64,000 bases of DNA from Chloroflexota bacterium (GCA_013112715.1 JABFGB010000028.1:17772-81771), one strand, 5' to 3'. Positions 16,707-27,182 are shown, counted from the first letter of the stretch. Translations and numbers: made by a program. Notes: a model not told the origin generated them from the sequence alone.

Positions 16707-17744
16707 ATGACCCATGATGATCGCCCAATAGATGGCAAACGGCAGTCTGATGATTCAGTCAAATTAGATTATGCCCTGCGCCCCCGCAGCCTGAATGAGT
16801 ATATCGGTCAGGAGCGTGTGATTGAAAACTTGAAAGTCTTGATTGAGGCCGCCAAATCACGTAAAGAAGCCCTCGATCATGTGCTGTTTTACGGCCCGCC
16901 CGGTCTGGGAAAAACGACCCTCGCTAATGTGCTGGCGAATGAAATGGGGGCAAATCTCAAAACCACCGCTGGCCCTGCGATTGAACGCACAGGCGACCTC
17001 GCGGCAATTTTGACCCATCAACGTGCCTCGGATGTGTTATTTATTGACGAAATCCACCGTTTGGGCCGTCCGGTTGAGGAAGTCCTCTATTCCGCGATGG
17101 AAGATTTCGTTCTAGATATTGTCATCGGCAAAGGGCCTGCCGCCAAAAATGTCCGTCTTAAGCTGCCGCGTTTTACGGTAGTAGGGGCGACGACCCGCCT
17201 TGCTTTGTTGACCGCTCCCCTGCGTGATCGGTTTGGGGCGGTGTTCCGCATGGATTTTTACAGCATGGCGGCGATGGAAATGATTATCGAACGGGCTGCC
17301 GACAAATTGAAGATTGAGGCCAAGCCGGAAGGTGTTTCCGAAATCGCCCAACGTTCACGGGGGACGCCGCGTGTGGCCCTGCGATTATTGCGCCGCGTGC
17401 GCGATTATGCACAGGTGCGCGGAGCAGGTATCATCTCCCAAGAAATAGCCGATGAATGTCTCAGTGGTTTGTTGGAGATTGACCCGCTTGGCTTGGATGA
17501 TATTGACCGCCGTGTGCTGTTGACGATTATCAAAAATTTCAATGGCGGCCCGGTCGGGTTGGAGACCATCGCCGCGTCTATCAGTGAAGAAGGTGATACG
17601 ATTGAAGATGTGATTGAGCCGTTTTTGCTCCAACTGGGCTTTTTGGAGCGCACTCAACGCGGACGAGTGGCTACCCGCCGCGCCTATGAGCATCTTGGCA
17701 TTGTGGACAATCGGCCTACTATTCAGCAACCGCCATTGTTTTAA
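16707..17744 (+). CDS. ruvB: Holliday junction branch migration helicase RuvB
   Basis: A 345-residue protein with all RuvB landmarks: [12 protein letters not shown] start region, Walker [13 protein letters not shown], Walker [16 protein letters not shown], sensor [10 protein letters not shown], Arg finger in LRDRFG, and the C-terminal winged helix ([12 protein letters not shown], ending IQQPPLF). It is the hexameric motor that, with RuvA, drives branch migration of Holliday junctions. The ATG at 16707 after AAAGGA gives the standard start; a longer upstream frame overlaps the bactofilin gene and is rejected. First gene of a likely operon with DUF2905 and queA. Confidence 0.98.
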   Translation: MTHDDRPIDGKRQSDDSVKLDYALRPRSLNEYIGQERVIENLKVLIEAAKSRKEALDHVLFYGPPGLGKTTLANVLANEMGANLKTTAGPAIERTGDLAAILTHQRASDVLFIDEIHRLGRPVEEVLYSAMEDFVLDIVIGKGPAAKNVRLKLPRFTVVGATTRLALLTAPLRDRFGAVFRMDFYSMAAMEMIIERAADKLKIEAKPEGVSEIAQRSRGTPRVALRLLRRVRDYAQVRGAGIISQEIADECLSGLLEIDPLGLDDIDRRVLLTIIKNFNGGPVGLETIAASISEEGDTIEDVIEPFLLQLGFLERTQRGRVATRRAYEHLGIVDNRPTIQQPPLF

Positions 17745-17755
17745 GCGAAAGGGTC

Positions 17756-18001
17756 ATGCAAATGGAACTCGCGTCGGTTGGAAAGCTGTTAATTGTTTTG
17801 GGTGTGGGGGCGGTGTTGATTGGCGGCCTCTTTTTACTCTTTAGCCGCATCCCCGGCCTTCGCAATTTGGGCCATCTCCCCGGTGATGTACGGGTGCAGG
17901 GCCAAAATTTTGCCTGCTTTTTCCCAGTGGTCAGCATGATTTTGCTCAGTATCATCCTGACGATTGTTTTGAATGTGATTGTGCGCTTATTCAACCGTTA
18001 G
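17756..18001 (+). CDS. DUF2905 family small membrane protein
   Basis: An 81-residue protein with two hydrophobic segments (about 8-27 and 55-77) separated by the motif IPGLRNLGHLPGDVRVQG, which is the signature of DUF2905. Function unknown. It lies 11 bp after ruvB and 6 bp before queA. The ruvB-DUF2905-queA linkage is common in several bacterial phyla, as recalled, and supports co-transcription. Start MQMEL fits the family; the second ATG two codons on is equally possible. Confidence 0.88.
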   Translation: MQMELASVGKLLIVLGVGAVLIGGLFLLFSRIPGLRNLGHLPGDVRVQGQNFACFFPVVSMILLSIILTIVLNVIVRLFNR

Positions 18002-18007
18002 AGGGTT

Positions 18008-19117
18008 ATGAAACTCACCGATTTTGATTATCCCCTGCCGCCGGAACGCATTGCCCAACATCCTGCCGAACCGCGAGATTCATCTCGTCTACTTGTGCTG
18101 CATCGGGACACAGGCCAGTGCGACCACCGCATTTTCCGCGATTTGCCGGAATATTTGCGACCCAATGATGTACTGGTGCTGAATCAGACGCGCGTCATTC
18201 CGGCCCGCCTGCACGCCATTAAAGCCCAGACAGGTGGGGCAGTCGAAATTTTGCTGCTGCGCCAACTCGAAAATGAAGGGCGACGATGGGAGGCATTAGT
18301 CGGTGGGCGGCGGGTGACGCCTGAAGTGGTATTGAAACTGAACCACGATGGTCAGGAATTAACCGCACAGGTGGTTGGCGAGGAAGATGGCCCAAAACGG
18401 ATTGTCGAATTTTCCGAACCCGTCCACCCCTACCTGAATAAATTAGGCGAGATGCCGCTGCCGCCCTACATTACCGCGCCATTGGACGACCCCGAACGTT
18501 ATCAGACGGTGTATGCTCGCCGTGAAGGGTCGGCGGCTGCACCTACTGCTGGCCTGCATTTTACAGGGGACTTGCTGTTCAAAATTCAGGAAATGGGTGT
18601 CAAACTGGCCTACTGCACCTTGCATATCGGCCTTGACACATTTGCCCCGGTCAAAGAGGAAAACGTCGCCGACCACAAAATTCACCGCGAATATGCCGAA
18701 CTCAACCCCGACAATGCCCGTATCATCAACGAGGCCAAATTAGCGGGAGGCCGGATTATCCCAGTAGGCACAACCAGCGCCCGTACCCTCGAAACCGCCG
18801 CGATTCGTTCCGCCGCGTTTGGCTCAGAGATGAACGACCCCGACAGTATCCAGAATACGCTAAATAACCTTGCCGAAAATGTCTGCCCGTGGCGTCCGGT
18901 GATCGCCATTCAGGAGGAAACCGACCTGTTCATCACCCCCGGTTATCGTTTTAGGGCGGTTGATGCGATGGTGACGAATTTTCATCTGCCCAAATCTACC
19001 CTACTGATGATGATTAGCGCGTTGGTGGGGCGGGAAAAATTGTTGGCGACGTATCAAGAGGCGATTGCGATGGAGTATCGGTTTTTCAGCTTCGGGGACG
19101 CGATGTTGATTGTGTAG
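18008..19117 (+). CDS. queA: S-adenosylmethionine:tRNA ribosyltransferase-isomerase QueA
   Basis: A 369-residue protein beginning MKLTDFDYPLPPERIAQ, the family hallmark. Conserved blocks include DVLVLNQTRVIPARL, EILLLRQ, YARREGSAAAPTAGLHF and VTNFHLPKSTLLMM. QueA moves the ribosyl part of SAM onto preQ1-modified tRNA to make epoxyqueuosine in the cytoplasm. Length is at the upper end of the family, with a small insertion near residues 285-300. Ends the ruvB operon. No other queuosine gene is in the window. Confidence 0.97.
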   Translation: MKLTDFDYPLPPERIAQHPAEPRDSSRLLVLHRDTGQCDHRIFRDLPEYLRPNDVLVLNQTRVIPARLHAIKAQTGGAVEILLLRQLENEGRRWEALVGGRRVTPEVVLKLNHDGQELTAQVVGEEDGPKRIVEFSEPVHPYLNKLGEMPLPPYITAPLDDPERYQTVYARREGSAAAPTAGLHFTGDLLFKIQEMGVKLAYCTLHIGLDTFAPVKEENVADHKIHREYAELNPDNARIINEAKLAGGRIIPVGTTSARTLETAAIRSAAFGSEMNDPDSIQNTLNNLAENVCPWRPVIAIQEETDLFITPGYRFRAVDAMVTNFHLPKSTLLMMISALVGREKLLATYQEAIAMEYRFFSFGDAMLIV

Positions 19118-19151
19118 CATCATGATTTTCTTGGTTCATCTAATGCCATTT

Positions 19152-19547
19152 TTAGTCACTCAAAAATTCACCCCAAGTGTTGATGAATTTCATCGTGAGT
19201 TCTTGGTTTGCTGATAAGGATTCGAGAAATTCACGAGCAAGGTCGAGAGATTGGGGTGTGTTTATCTGGAATAGGCAAGCGATAGCAAAATGAGAAACTG
19301 TATAAATGCCTATCAGTGGGGAAGTCATATTTTCCTCATACCCTGCAATCAATCTGAGTTTGTGGGTTATTTCATTTAGCTGTTCCTCACTGAGATTATG
19401 AGGAAATTTCTTCAGTTTCTTCCCCAGTGCGCGTATTGCATGTGCTCTCAAAAAAATACTAGAGGAATCCAAAAAGCCGAGAACGTCTGGTATTGATGTT
19501 TCATCATCGTATATTTTCTTGAGCAATTTTTTAATATTCTCACCCAT
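19152..19547 (-). CDS. Hypothetical helical protein (HEAT-like)
   Basis: A 131-residue, Lys/Leu/Glu-rich protein composed of predicted helix pairs (SSSIFLRAHAIRALGKKL, then LNEITHKLRLIAGY), reminiscent of a short HEAT-type repeat array. Base composition is more A+T-rich than its neighbours, which hints at acquisition from elsewhere. It is a single gene convergent with queA. No family assignment; the ATG at 19547 has no strong ribosome site. Confidence 0.5.
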   Translation of the reverse strand: MGENIKKLLKKIYDDETSIPDVLGFLDSSSIFLRAHAIRALGKKLKKFPHNLSEEQLNEITHKLRLIAGYEENMTSPLIGIYTVSHFAIACLFQINTPQSLDLAREFLESLSANQELTMKFINTWGEFLSD

Positions 19548-19713
19548 ATGCTTCGTCCATTTCCAAACATAGTGAGGCCACCCTGCTATTATTATAGCTG
19601 GTCCAAAAACCGCCGTTTGCTATACGTCAGCCACGCAAAAGTTGGTCGGTGTAAGCCTATTTCTGTATAATTTGCCGCGTTTTTGGGAACAAATACCACA
19701 GTTAGGGGGTGGC

Positions 19714-21309
19714 ATGAGACCGTTAGTAGAGTGCGTGCCAAATTTTAGTGAGGGGCGACGACCAGAGGTAGTGGAGGCTATCCTTCAGGCGATGAAACGC
19801 GCCGGGGCCGTCCATATTTTGGATGTCAGCAGCGACGCCGACCATAACCGCACCGTTGTTACGATGGTGGGCCTGCCCGATGAAATTGAGCGGGTCATGT
19901 TTGTGGGTATCCGCACCGCGTCGGAATTGATTGATTTGGATTTCCATTCAGGCGAACATCCGCGTTTTGGGGCAACCGATGTTGTGCCGTTTATCCCGAT
20001 TCGGGATGTCTCGATGGATGAATGTATTCAGATGGCGAAACGCTTGGGCAAGCGGGTAGGTGAGGAACTCAATATCCCCGTCTATCTTTACGAAAGCGCC
20101 GCGACCCGACCCGATCGGGAAAATTTAGCTCATATTCGCAAAGTCAAATTTCAATATGAACAGCTAAAAACCGCCATTGGCTCTGACCCGCGCTACGTAC
20201 CAGATTTTGGGCCAGCCGCTGTTGGATCAGCCGGGGCGACGATTATTGGCGCTCGTCCGCCGTTGATTGCCTTTAATGTCTATCTGACCACCGGGGATGT
20301 TGAAATCGCCAAAAAAATCTCACTTGCCATTCGGGAATCCGGTGGTGGTTTGGCCTTTGTCAAAGCCAATGGGTTCTTGGTGGATGGCAAAGCACAGGTC
20401 AGCATGAACCTGACCAATTATGAAAAGACCCCCATCTTCCGTGTGGTTGAGATGATCCGTCGGGAGGCCCAACGCTACGGGGTTGGGATTCTATCGAGTG
20501 AATTGGTTGGCCTTGCCCCCGAAGCGGCCCTGATTGATAGTGCTCGCTGGTATCTGCAATTGGATGGTTTTAAACCCGACCAGTTGTTGGAAACTAAGAT
20601 TTCAATGGCAGAACAAGTGCCTGCTCCGTTTGCGTATGAAGAACCGCCTGTGCCGGAAGATTCGACAGCGAATTACGCGGTGGTCACGATTCCCCAAAGC
20701 CGTCGTCCCTCAGATTTTGTTGAAGCGGTAGCGGCGGCGAATGCAACCCCCGGCGGTGGGGCGGTGGCGGCATTAGCAGCATCTTTGGCAGCGGCCCTCT
20801 CCGAAATGGTGGCGGGTCTCACCATTGGCAAGAAGAAATACGCCGAAGTCGAAACCGAGATGCAGGCGATTGTCAAAGCGGGGCAGGAATTACGCGAACG
20901 CTTGTTGGATGATGTGGTGAATGATGTCAGTGCCTTCGATGCCCTGATGTCGGCCTTCCGCGTGCCAAAAGATGACCCCCAACGGGCTGCCCTGATTCAA
21001 GAGCGCACACGCGGGGCGATTGATGTGCCGCTGCGGGTCTGTCGTATGGCCTTTGAAACCCTGCAATTAGTCGAACGGGTGGCTGCATTGGGCAATACCA
21101 ACGCGGCGACGGATGCGGCAGTTGGGGCACATATGGCCATGGCGGCGCTCGAAGGTGCGGCATTGAATGTGCGGGTGAACCTGCTAGGATTGGAAGACGT
21201 GGAATTGGCGGCTCATTTGCGCGGCGAAGTCAACCAGCTTTTGGAGCAGGCCCGTGCTATCCACGCCCAGACCATTCAAGCGGCTGTGACCCGTGTTGGA
21301 TTGATTTAA
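19714..21309 (+). CDS. Glutamate formimidoyltransferase / formimidoyltetrahydrofolate cyclodeaminase fusion
   Basis: A 531-residue bifunctional protein. Residues about 1-300 are the formiminotransferase (MRPLVECVPNFSEGRR start, DHNRTVVTMVG, GEHPRFGATDVVPFIP). Residues about 345-530 are the FTCD cyclodeaminase domain (SDFVEAVAAANATPGGGAVAA, NTNAATDAAVGAHMA). Together they pass the formimino group of N-formimino-glutamate to tetrahydrofolate and release ammonia, the last step of histidine breakdown, yielding methenyl-THF. The ATG at 19714 matches the family N-terminus and follows AGGGGG; an upstream in-frame start is rejected. No hut genes are adjacent. Confidence 0.96.
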   Translation: MRPLVECVPNFSEGRRPEVVEAILQAMKRAGAVHILDVSSDADHNRTVVTMVGLPDEIERVMFVGIRTASELIDLDFHSGEHPRFGATDVVPFIPIRDVSMDECIQMAKRLGKRVGEELNIPVYLYESAATRPDRENLAHIRKVKFQYEQLKTAIGSDPRYVPDFGPAAVGSAGATIIGARPPLIAFNVYLTTGDVEIAKKISLAIRESGGGLAFVKANGFLVDGKAQVSMNLTNYEKTPIFRVVEMIRREAQRYGVGILSSELVGLAPEAALIDSARWYLQLDGFKPDQLLETKISMAEQVPAPFAYEEPPVPEDSTANYAVVTIPQSRRPSDFVEAVAAANATPGGGAVAALAASLAAALSEMVAGLTIGKKKYAEVETEMQAIVKAGQELRERLLDDVVNDVSAFDALMSAFRVPKDDPQRAALIQERTRGAIDVPLRVCRMAFETLQLVERVAALGNTNAATDAAVGAHMAMAALEGAALNVRVNLLGLEDVELAAHLRGEVNQLLEQARAIHAQTIQAAVTRVGLI

Positions 21310-21322
21310 ACAAGGATTTTGT

Positions 21323-22489
21323 GTGGGGATGTTCAAAAGTCGGACGTTTCATCGCGGGTTAAGTTTGACATTGTTAGTGCTGGCGATGGCTTATATAGGA
21401 TATGCGTTAAGTGGGTGCAGTTCATCCGATAATGGAACACAAGCACCCCCGGTGGAAGCAACTCAAAATTCTTTGGCGACGGCGATTGCATTGCAGGCCG
21501 CAGCGACTGCCCAACCGACTGCCACATGGTATGTCGTTGGGGGTGATAAACCAAGCGCCACACCAACTGCATCCCCTAGCCCGACGACCCAACCGACTTC
21601 TGAATTTTCCCCCACACCCTCGGCGACGGCGACCCTGCCCGCCACCTTTGACCCGAATGAGGCGGCCTCTAGCTCAGGGATTGCCACCGCGATTGCAATG
21701 GCCCGAACCATTACAGGCGATCATTTTTGGCTGTCGCGGCCCTTCTTCACCGAAAGCGGCGTGATTGATTACGCTGAACGCATCTATGATTATGGCTCAA
21801 CCAATGTGGGTCAATTGCGGCCTCACTATGGGATAGATTTTGTAAATCCCTTTGGCACGCGGGTTTTGGCAGCGGGTGATGGGGTGGTGTTTTTCGCTGG
21901 GGATGATTTTGACCAAAAACGCTTCGGCCCGACCTCGAATTTTTATGGCAACACGGTTGTCATTCAACACACTCATCTTGATGAAAAAGGGCAGCCTTTT
22001 ATCTACTACACCCTGTATGGGCATCTTTCGGCTGTCCATGTCGTGACGGGGCAATCCATTCGGCGTTTTGACCCCATTGGGCAGGTGGGGCAGTCGGGGG
22101 TGGCGATTGGGCCACATCTGCATTTGGAAGTGCGTATCGGCGACCCTTACAGCTACGGCTCAACCTATAACCCGCAGTTATGGATTGAACCTTTTCCCAG
22201 CTATGGTGTGTTGGCGGGACGGGTGACAGCGGAAGATGGCACTCTGCTTTCTGAAGTCGAAATCAGGGCCGAGTCGCTTACCAGTGGGGTGATTTATCGC
22301 GCGTATACATATGCCGACACCGACCCAATCCTCAATGGCGACCCCTATTTGCGGGAAAACTGGGTAATGGGGGATTTGGAAGCAGGTATGTATGATGTAA
22401 AGGTGGCCTATCTGGGTCGAATTGTCTATCAAGCCCAAGTTGCCGTCATTGCGGGTACAACAGGCTTTTTGCCCATCATCGTAGATTGA
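21323..22489 (+). CDS. M23-family peptidase lipoprotein
   Basis: A 388-residue exported protein. The N-terminus has a signal peptide ending in a lipobox (YALSGC), so the mature protein should be membrane-anchored. A Pro/Thr/Ser-rich linker (about 60-115) leads to an M23 LytM-like domain with zinc ligands HYGID and HLHLEV. A C-terminal carboxypeptidase-regulatory-like beta domain follows (GVLAGRVTAEDGTLLSEVEI). It probably cuts peptidoglycan cross-bridges at the cell surface. The GTG at 21323 is spaced well from AAGGA; an ATG two codons later is the alternative. Confidence 0.88.
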   Translation: MGMFKSRTFHRGLSLTLLVLAMAYIGYALSGCSSSDNGTQAPPVEATQNSLATAIALQAAATAQPTATWYVVGGDKPSATPTASPSPTTQPTSEFSPTPSATATLPATFDPNEAASSSGIATAIAMARTITGDHFWLSRPFFTESGVIDYAERIYDYGSTNVGQLRPHYGIDFVNPFGTRVLAAGDGVVFFAGDDFDQKRFGPTSNFYGNTVVIQHTHLDEKGQPFIYYTLYGHLSAVHVVTGQSIRRFDPIGQVGQSGVAIGPHLHLEVRIGDPYSYGSTYNPQLWIEPFPSYGVLAGRVTAEDGTLLSEVEIRAESLTSGVIYRAYTYADTDPILNGDPYLRENWVMGDLEAGMYDVKVAYLGRIVYQAQVAVIAGTTGFLPIIVD

Positions 22490-22578
22490 CCAGTGGTTGA
22501 TTTCTCTGGAACGATTTGTTAACGTCCGTTGTAATTACTATAAATAACGGGGGCGAATTTGTTCAGGGAGAGAATACC

Positions 22579-23718
22579 ATGCCTGCTAAACGATGGTGGT
22601 TAGTCGTATACCTGCTTTTTGTTATTAGTTTTACGCAACCCACGCCATTCAGTTATGCCCAAGCACCGGAATCCAAAACATTTACTTCCTGTGATGGTCG
22701 GTTGAGTTTTGACTATCCCGCTGAATGGTTTGTTCAAGCAACACAGACCATAGTCCCCGATTTTGCATCAGTTGATGGCTCTAGTGAAAGCCTACCTGCC
22801 GTTCGTTGGTATTATCCCGAAGAAGATTTTTTAGGTGAAAATTGGACAACTCCCGGCTATTTCGATTTTAGTGCTTCCATGCAATTTCCCTTCAGTATGG
22901 ATGATGATCGCCCAACGCCCTTTGAACAACTCTCAAATATTGTGACTTTTGGAGGGGGCAATCCCCGGACATATGGCACACCGATTGAAATGACCATCCA
23001 AGACTGGTTAGCCGCTCGTCAGGATTATGTGGGCACGAATGATAGCCTAGCCATCGTTGGATTCCAGATGATTATTGCTATCTCCGATGAATATGATTTG
23101 ATTATCCATGCCGAAGCCGATGCCAACCAAATGACAGCTTTGGAGGACGTACTTCAATTATTTTTGGATACCCTCGTTTATAACGACGATGACCCAAACA
23201 CTCCATCGGAAGGATGGTTTCTCTATTTTACGGATACCTGTGCTTTTCGTTTCTTCTATCCGCAAAATTGGGTTTTGAGTGAAGCCGCCTCCAACAAAAT
23301 CTTGCTGTTCAATTCCCAAGATGCCGCTGATAAAAGAATACGCCGCCGCCCATTGGATTCGGATGAACTCGAAATAACGATTGTCCCACCTGCTGAAATT
23401 GCCGATTATTTCTATGGTACTTTAGAACTGACCCAAGCTGCGCCTGAAGAAATATTGTCGGCCTATGTTCAACTTGAGGAGCTACCTGCCGAATTTCCAG
23501 TGCAGGTGACAATAGGCGAGTGGGAAGTCTTGCGGGCGGAGATGCCCAGTGGATTTATTCTGCTGTTTGAATTTGGCGAAGGGCAGTATGCGATTTTTGC
23601 AGCACGCAGCGGCAGCGGTGGGTTTAGTGAATTTGAGACAGCCATTATGCAGGTTGCCGAGTCGCTGCGTTATGAGCCGTCTCAAGAAACGCTAGAGGAG
23701 TCTACTCAAATGCCCTAA
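22579..23718 (+). CDS. Secreted protein of unknown function
   Basis: A 379-residue protein with a Sec signal peptide (KRWWLVVYLLFVISF, cleavage near SYAQA). The mature part seems to hold two related halves of about 170 residues, each opening with a Cys-containing segment and an aromatic FDYPAEWF or FFYPQNWV motif. These resemble PsbP-like or DUF1795-like beta-sheet domains that start 'Y P xx W'. Function unknown. The ATG at 22579 follows AGGGAGAG. The last 17 bp overlap the convergent amidohydrolase gene. Confidence 0.7.
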   Translation: MPAKRWWLVVYLLFVISFTQPTPFSYAQAPESKTFTSCDGRLSFDYPAEWFVQATQTIVPDFASVDGSSESLPAVRWYYPEEDFLGENWTTPGYFDFSASMQFPFSMDDDRPTPFEQLSNIVTFGGGNPRTYGTPIEMTIQDWLAARQDYVGTNDSLAIVGFQMIIAISDEYDLIIHAEADANQMTALEDVLQLFLDTLVYNDDDPNTPSEGWFLYFTDTCAFRFFYPQNWVLSEAASNKILLFNSQDAADKRIRRRPLDSDELEITIVPPAEIADYFYGTLELTQAAPEEILSAYVQLEELPAEFPVQVTIGEWEVLRAEMPSGFILLFEFGEGQYAIFAARSGSGGFSEFETAIMQVAESLRYEPSQETLEESTQMP

Positions 23719-25312
23719 AGCGCCACTCCCCGCCGACCATTGTTCCCACTACCTGCACCGACAGAATTTCGGCGTGGGGGATGTTGAATAAATCGCGGTC
23801 AAGCATCACCATATCGGCCAAATAACCGGGGGCAAGCATCCCCAAGCGATTTTCCATATACGCGGCATACGCTGGTCCCTGTGTGAACCCAACGAGGGTT
23901 TCATGCAGGGTCAGGCGTTCTTCGGGATACCATCCCTGCGGCCCCGGTGAGCCATCAGCACGTTGACGGGTGACAGCGGCATGGATTCCACGCCAAGGGT
24001 TTAAATCTTCAACGGGAGCGTCCGAGCCGAATGCCAAGACCGCCCCGGCGTTTAGTTGCTTGCGGATAGCGTAACTGTAGGCGGCACGTTTGCCCCAATA
24101 TAAATCGGCCATTTCCAAATCCGACGTGGCGTGAATCGGCTGCATCGAGGCGATCAAATTCAATTGGGCTAGGCGACCTACATCGCTTGGATGGATAATC
24201 TGCACATGCTCAATCCGGTGACGCAGTTGGGAACGCGGTGTACTACGATCCGCTTCTTCACCGCGCACGGTTTCAAAAACATCCAACACGTCATGTACGG
24301 CTTTGTCGCCAATCGCATGAATCGAGGTATGCACGCCCTGTTCGCTGGCCCGACTGACCAAGCTGTAGATTTCTTCCTTGTCGGTCACGCAGATGCCATA
24401 ATTATCCGGTTCATTTTCGTAGGGTTCAATCATCAGGGCGGTGCGCGGCCCTAATGCGCCATCCGCAAAAATTTTCAGACCGCCGATCCGAATCCAATCG
24501 TCGCCAAAGCCACTGCGTATCCCTAATTCATGCGCGTGTTCAATCCATGCCACATTCACTTGCTTGACAACCCGCATTCCCAATTGGCCGCGCTCGCGCA
24601 CCATTTGCAGGGCGATCATGCAGGAGGGGTCATCATAATCATGGAAACTCGTCAATCCCTGTCGCAGCGCATGGGCTTGGGCATCCGCCATGTAATCGGC
24701 TAACTTTTCGGGGGTGGGACCGGTGATATGGTCGGAGACTAGATGCAGGGCACTGTCTTCCAATAACATCCCGGCAGGCGAACCATCCGGCAGGCGCACA
24801 ATCGTCCCGCCAAAGGGGTCATTGGTGCCAGCATGGATATTTGCCAATTTGAGGGCTAGGCTGTTGACCCATGCCCCGTGTCCGCTGCGTTCGCCTAAAT
24901 AGACTGGATGCTGTGTTGTAATGGCGTCTAGCTCGCTGGCGAGGGGGTAATCCGTTTCGTGCCACGTATCCAATCGCCAACCACGCCCGATAATCCATTC
25001 GCCGGGTGGGGCAGTGCGTGCCCGTTCCGCAACCATCGCTAAACATTGCGCCTTGCTAGGTACATCCATCAAATTCAGATTGCGTCGTGCCTTGCTATAC
25101 CCCTCCCAGTGCAAATGGGCATCGGTCAGACCGGGGATAATCACGCGCCCCCCCGCATTATCTTGCCGGGTATTGGGACCAGCCAAGCGCCGAATGCTGT
25201 CATCATCCCCTACCGCGACGATGCGTTCTCCGATGATCGCTAGTGCCGTTACAATGGGTTGGGTAGGATTCAGGGTATGGATTTTGGCGTTGTAGACAAT
25301 TCGATCAATCAT
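23702..25312 (-). CDS. YtcJ-like metal-dependent amidohydrolase
   Basis: A 536-residue protein of the amidohydrolase-3 group. An N-terminal composite beta domain (IDRIVYNAKIHTLN) precedes the metal-binding TDAHLHWEGYS (HxH). Later ligands are TSIHAIGDKAV, HRIEHVQI and FGSDAPVEDLNPW, and the C-terminal domain ends with GYLADMVMLDRDLF. Members act on N-substituted formamides or similar amides, but most are uncharacterised. Length and motifs are complete. It lies 11 bp downstream of the next minus-strand gene (start 25312, stop of that gene 25324), so they form an operon. Confidence 0.9.
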   Translation of the reverse strand: MIDRIVYNAKIHTLNPTQPIVTALAIIGERIVAVGDDDSIRRLAGPNTRQDNAGGRVIIPGLTDAHLHWEGYSKARRNLNLMDVPSKAQCLAMVAERARTAPPGEWIIGRGWRLDTWHETDYPLASELDAITTQHPVYLGERSGHGAWVNSLALKLANIHAGTNDPFGGTIVRLPDGSPAGMLLEDSALHLVSDHITGPTPEKLADYMADAQAHALRQGLTSFHDYDDPSCMIALQMVRERGQLGMRVVKQVNVAWIEHAHELGIRSGFGDDWIRIGGLKIFADGALGPRTALMIEPYENEPDNYGICVTDKEEIYSLVSRASEQGVHTSIHAIGDKAVHDVLDVFETVRGEEADRSTPRSQLRHRIEHVQIIHPSDVGRLAQLNLIASMQPIHATSDLEMADLYWGKRAAYSYAIRKQLNAGAVLAFGSDAPVEDLNPWRGIHAAVTRQRADGSPGPQGWYPEERLTLHETLVGFTQGPAYAAYMENRLGMLAPGYLADMVMLDRDLFNIPHAEILSVQVVGTMVGGEWRFRAFE

Positions 25313-25323
25313 GAAAACCCTTC

Positions 25324-26316
25324 TTATAGGGAAGAAATGGATTTCGCCACACGCAAATGACCGGGGAAGTTCGGCAGATAATTAATCAGCGACTCGTATT
25401 TCCCATCGGCAAACTCATTCAAATAACGGCGCAGCACGCTTACCAAACCGGGAATGATTTTGACGCCCTTTGCTTTATCTTGCATCAAAATGAAGGCTTT
25501 GGCTTCCTGTGGATTGACGGCCTGCTCCAAAAAGAGGGCCACCGCGCCGATGACAAACAATTCGGTAAATTGATCGCCCCACGTCACATATTTTTCTTTG
25601 AATTCATCGGTGACGGGCAGGGGTTTTTGGGCCGCCGCCGCGACACGATCCGCGTTTTGCCGCAGATAGGACAACATCAGCAGGCGGGCATAGTCGCCAA
25701 GCGCGTGGGTATACAGATGACCTGCGTCCTCATCAAAGGGCCAAGGGGCGTTGTCTCCCCATGCGATACGCGGCGGGGTGATACTCATGAGTTCGCCGCC
25801 GATCCGTACCCCTACAGACCGGGTGCTGGGGTAGGAGACGTTGGCGACAAATACTAACTGCTCCACGACCTCCCCCACGAACGGTTGCAAGAAGGTGTAA
25901 AAATTTACCTTCGAGATCAATTTTTCGGCTTCAGAACGGGCTTTTTGCCAAGCCTCGTCTTCCTCTTTCCACCACGCCTCCAATTCGGCGACCTGATAGA
26001 AATTTTTCAACTGCTCATTCCATTTGGGTGGAACCCAACGCGGCGCATAGGGGTCTTCCATTTCGGGCCATGTCAGCTTGAGGGCATAGGTATACAGCGC
26101 TTCTAGGGGGGCGCCTTTATCGAGCAGCACTTGAGTCGCTTCGATGGCGGGATGATGTTTATGCCGTTCAATCCGTTTAGTGGTGTTACGGGCATGAGCG
26201 TGGGCGCGATGGCGCTGCATTTGTTGTTCGCGTTCGGGCCATTTGGTGGCAGCCAGCACCGCCGACATCAGCCGAACACGATCATCCACGCGAATATGAA
26301 CTGGGCGTTGAGCCAT
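25324..26316 (-). CDS. Conserved hypothetical protein
   Basis: A 330-residue protein with a basic His/Arg-rich N-terminus (MQRHRAHAHARNTTKRIERHKHH) and a mainly helical, Trp/Tyr-rich body (WPEMEDPYAPRWVPP, EAWWKEEDEAW). No signal peptide or membrane segment is evident. A HLYTHALGDYARLL stretch has spaced histidines but no recognisable metal motif. It is the upstream gene of a two-gene operon with the amidohydrolase, which may hint at a shared pathway. No function assigned. Confidence 0.6.
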   Translation of the reverse strand: MAQRPVHIRVDDRVRLMSAVLAATKWPEREQQMQRHRAHAHARNTTKRIERHKHHPAIEATQVLLDKGAPLEALYTYALKLTWPEMEDPYAPRWVPPKWNEQLKNFYQVAELEAWWKEEDEAWQKARSEAEKLISKVNFYTFLQPFVGEVVEQLVFVANVSYPSTRSVGVRIGGELMSITPPRIAWGDNAPWPFDEDAGHLYTHALGDYARLLMLSYLRQNADRVAAAAQKPLPVTDEFKEKYVTWGDQFTELFVIGAVALFLEQAVNPQEAKAFILMQDKAKGVKIIPGLVSVLRRYLNEFADGKYESLINYLPNFPGHLRVAKSISSL

Positions 26317-26429
26317 GATTGCCTGCCTGCGAAAAACTAAGAAAACAAATAATGAAAGATAACACTGTTATTGTATAGCACCGATAGAAGGGGAGCAAAA
26401 TTCGGTTGATATTCTGGTGAAACACGGAG

Positions 26430-27182
26430 TTAAGCCATGCTCTCGCCACCGTCCACAAAAATCGCCTGCCCGGTTATATAGGAAGCGGCGTCTGAACAGA
26501 GGAACAAAATCACGCTGGCGACCTCTTCGGGTTTCCCTAAACGATTTTGCGGGATACGGCCTAAGTTTTCGGCGTTGAGATATTCATCTTCGCTGTCAAT
26601 ATTGGCAGGGCAGACGGCATTAATTCGTATCCCCGACGTGGCAAAAAATCGGGCGGCCTCTTTGGTAAAACCAATCACCCCGGCTTTGCTGGCAGCATAG
26701 GCGGCACTATCGGCGCGTGGCAGGGCGATTCCCGCGGTACTGGCGAGATTAACCATCACTCCACCGCCTTCTTCCGCCATAACCCGTCCGGCAAGTTGGG
26801 TGATAAAAAACGTGCCGTTGAGATTGATGTCCAGCACCCGCCGCCAATCCCATTCATCTAATTTCATCAACGAGGCTTTTTTCTCGACCCCCGCCGCATT
26901 AACCACTATATCAATCCGTCCGTAGGCGTCGCGCATGGCCTCAATCAATGACCCCGCCGCCAGTTTGTTGGCGACATCCGCACACCAATCCGATGCTGTC
27001 CCACCCATCGCCCGAATTTCTTCCGCGACCCTTGCGGCATTGTCGGGATTGATGTCATTCACAAACACCGATGCCCCTGATTGCGCCAACGCCATCGCAG
27101 TAGCCCGACCAATGCCCATGCCTGCGCCAGTCACCAACGCGGCGCGGCCTGTGAAATCTACGCTAAATTTTCCTAGTGTCAT
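26430..27182 (-). CDS. SDR-family oxidoreductase
   Basis: A 250-residue classical short-chain dehydrogenase. It has the nucleotide-binding [17 protein letters not shown], and the catalytic Ser-Tyr-Lys set (NLASTAGI, then [10 protein letters not shown]), and ends in the usual [11 protein letters not shown]. It oxidises or reduces an alcohol/ketone with NAD(P)(H); substrate not deducible. Its ATG overlaps the TGA of the upstream 124-residue gene by four bases, so translation is coupled. Confidence 0.93.
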   Translation of the reverse strand: MTLGKFSVDFTGRAALVTGAGMGIGRATAMALAQSGASVFVNDINPDNAARVAEEIRAMGGTASDWCADVANKLAAGSLIEAMRDAYGRIDIVVNAAGVEKKASLMKLDEWDWRRVLDINLNGTFFITQLAGRVMAEEGGGVMVNLASTAGIALPRADSAAYAASKAGVIGFTKEAARFFATSGIRINAVCPANIDSEDEYLNAENLGRIPQNRLGKPEEVASVILFLCSDAASYITGQAIFVDGGESMA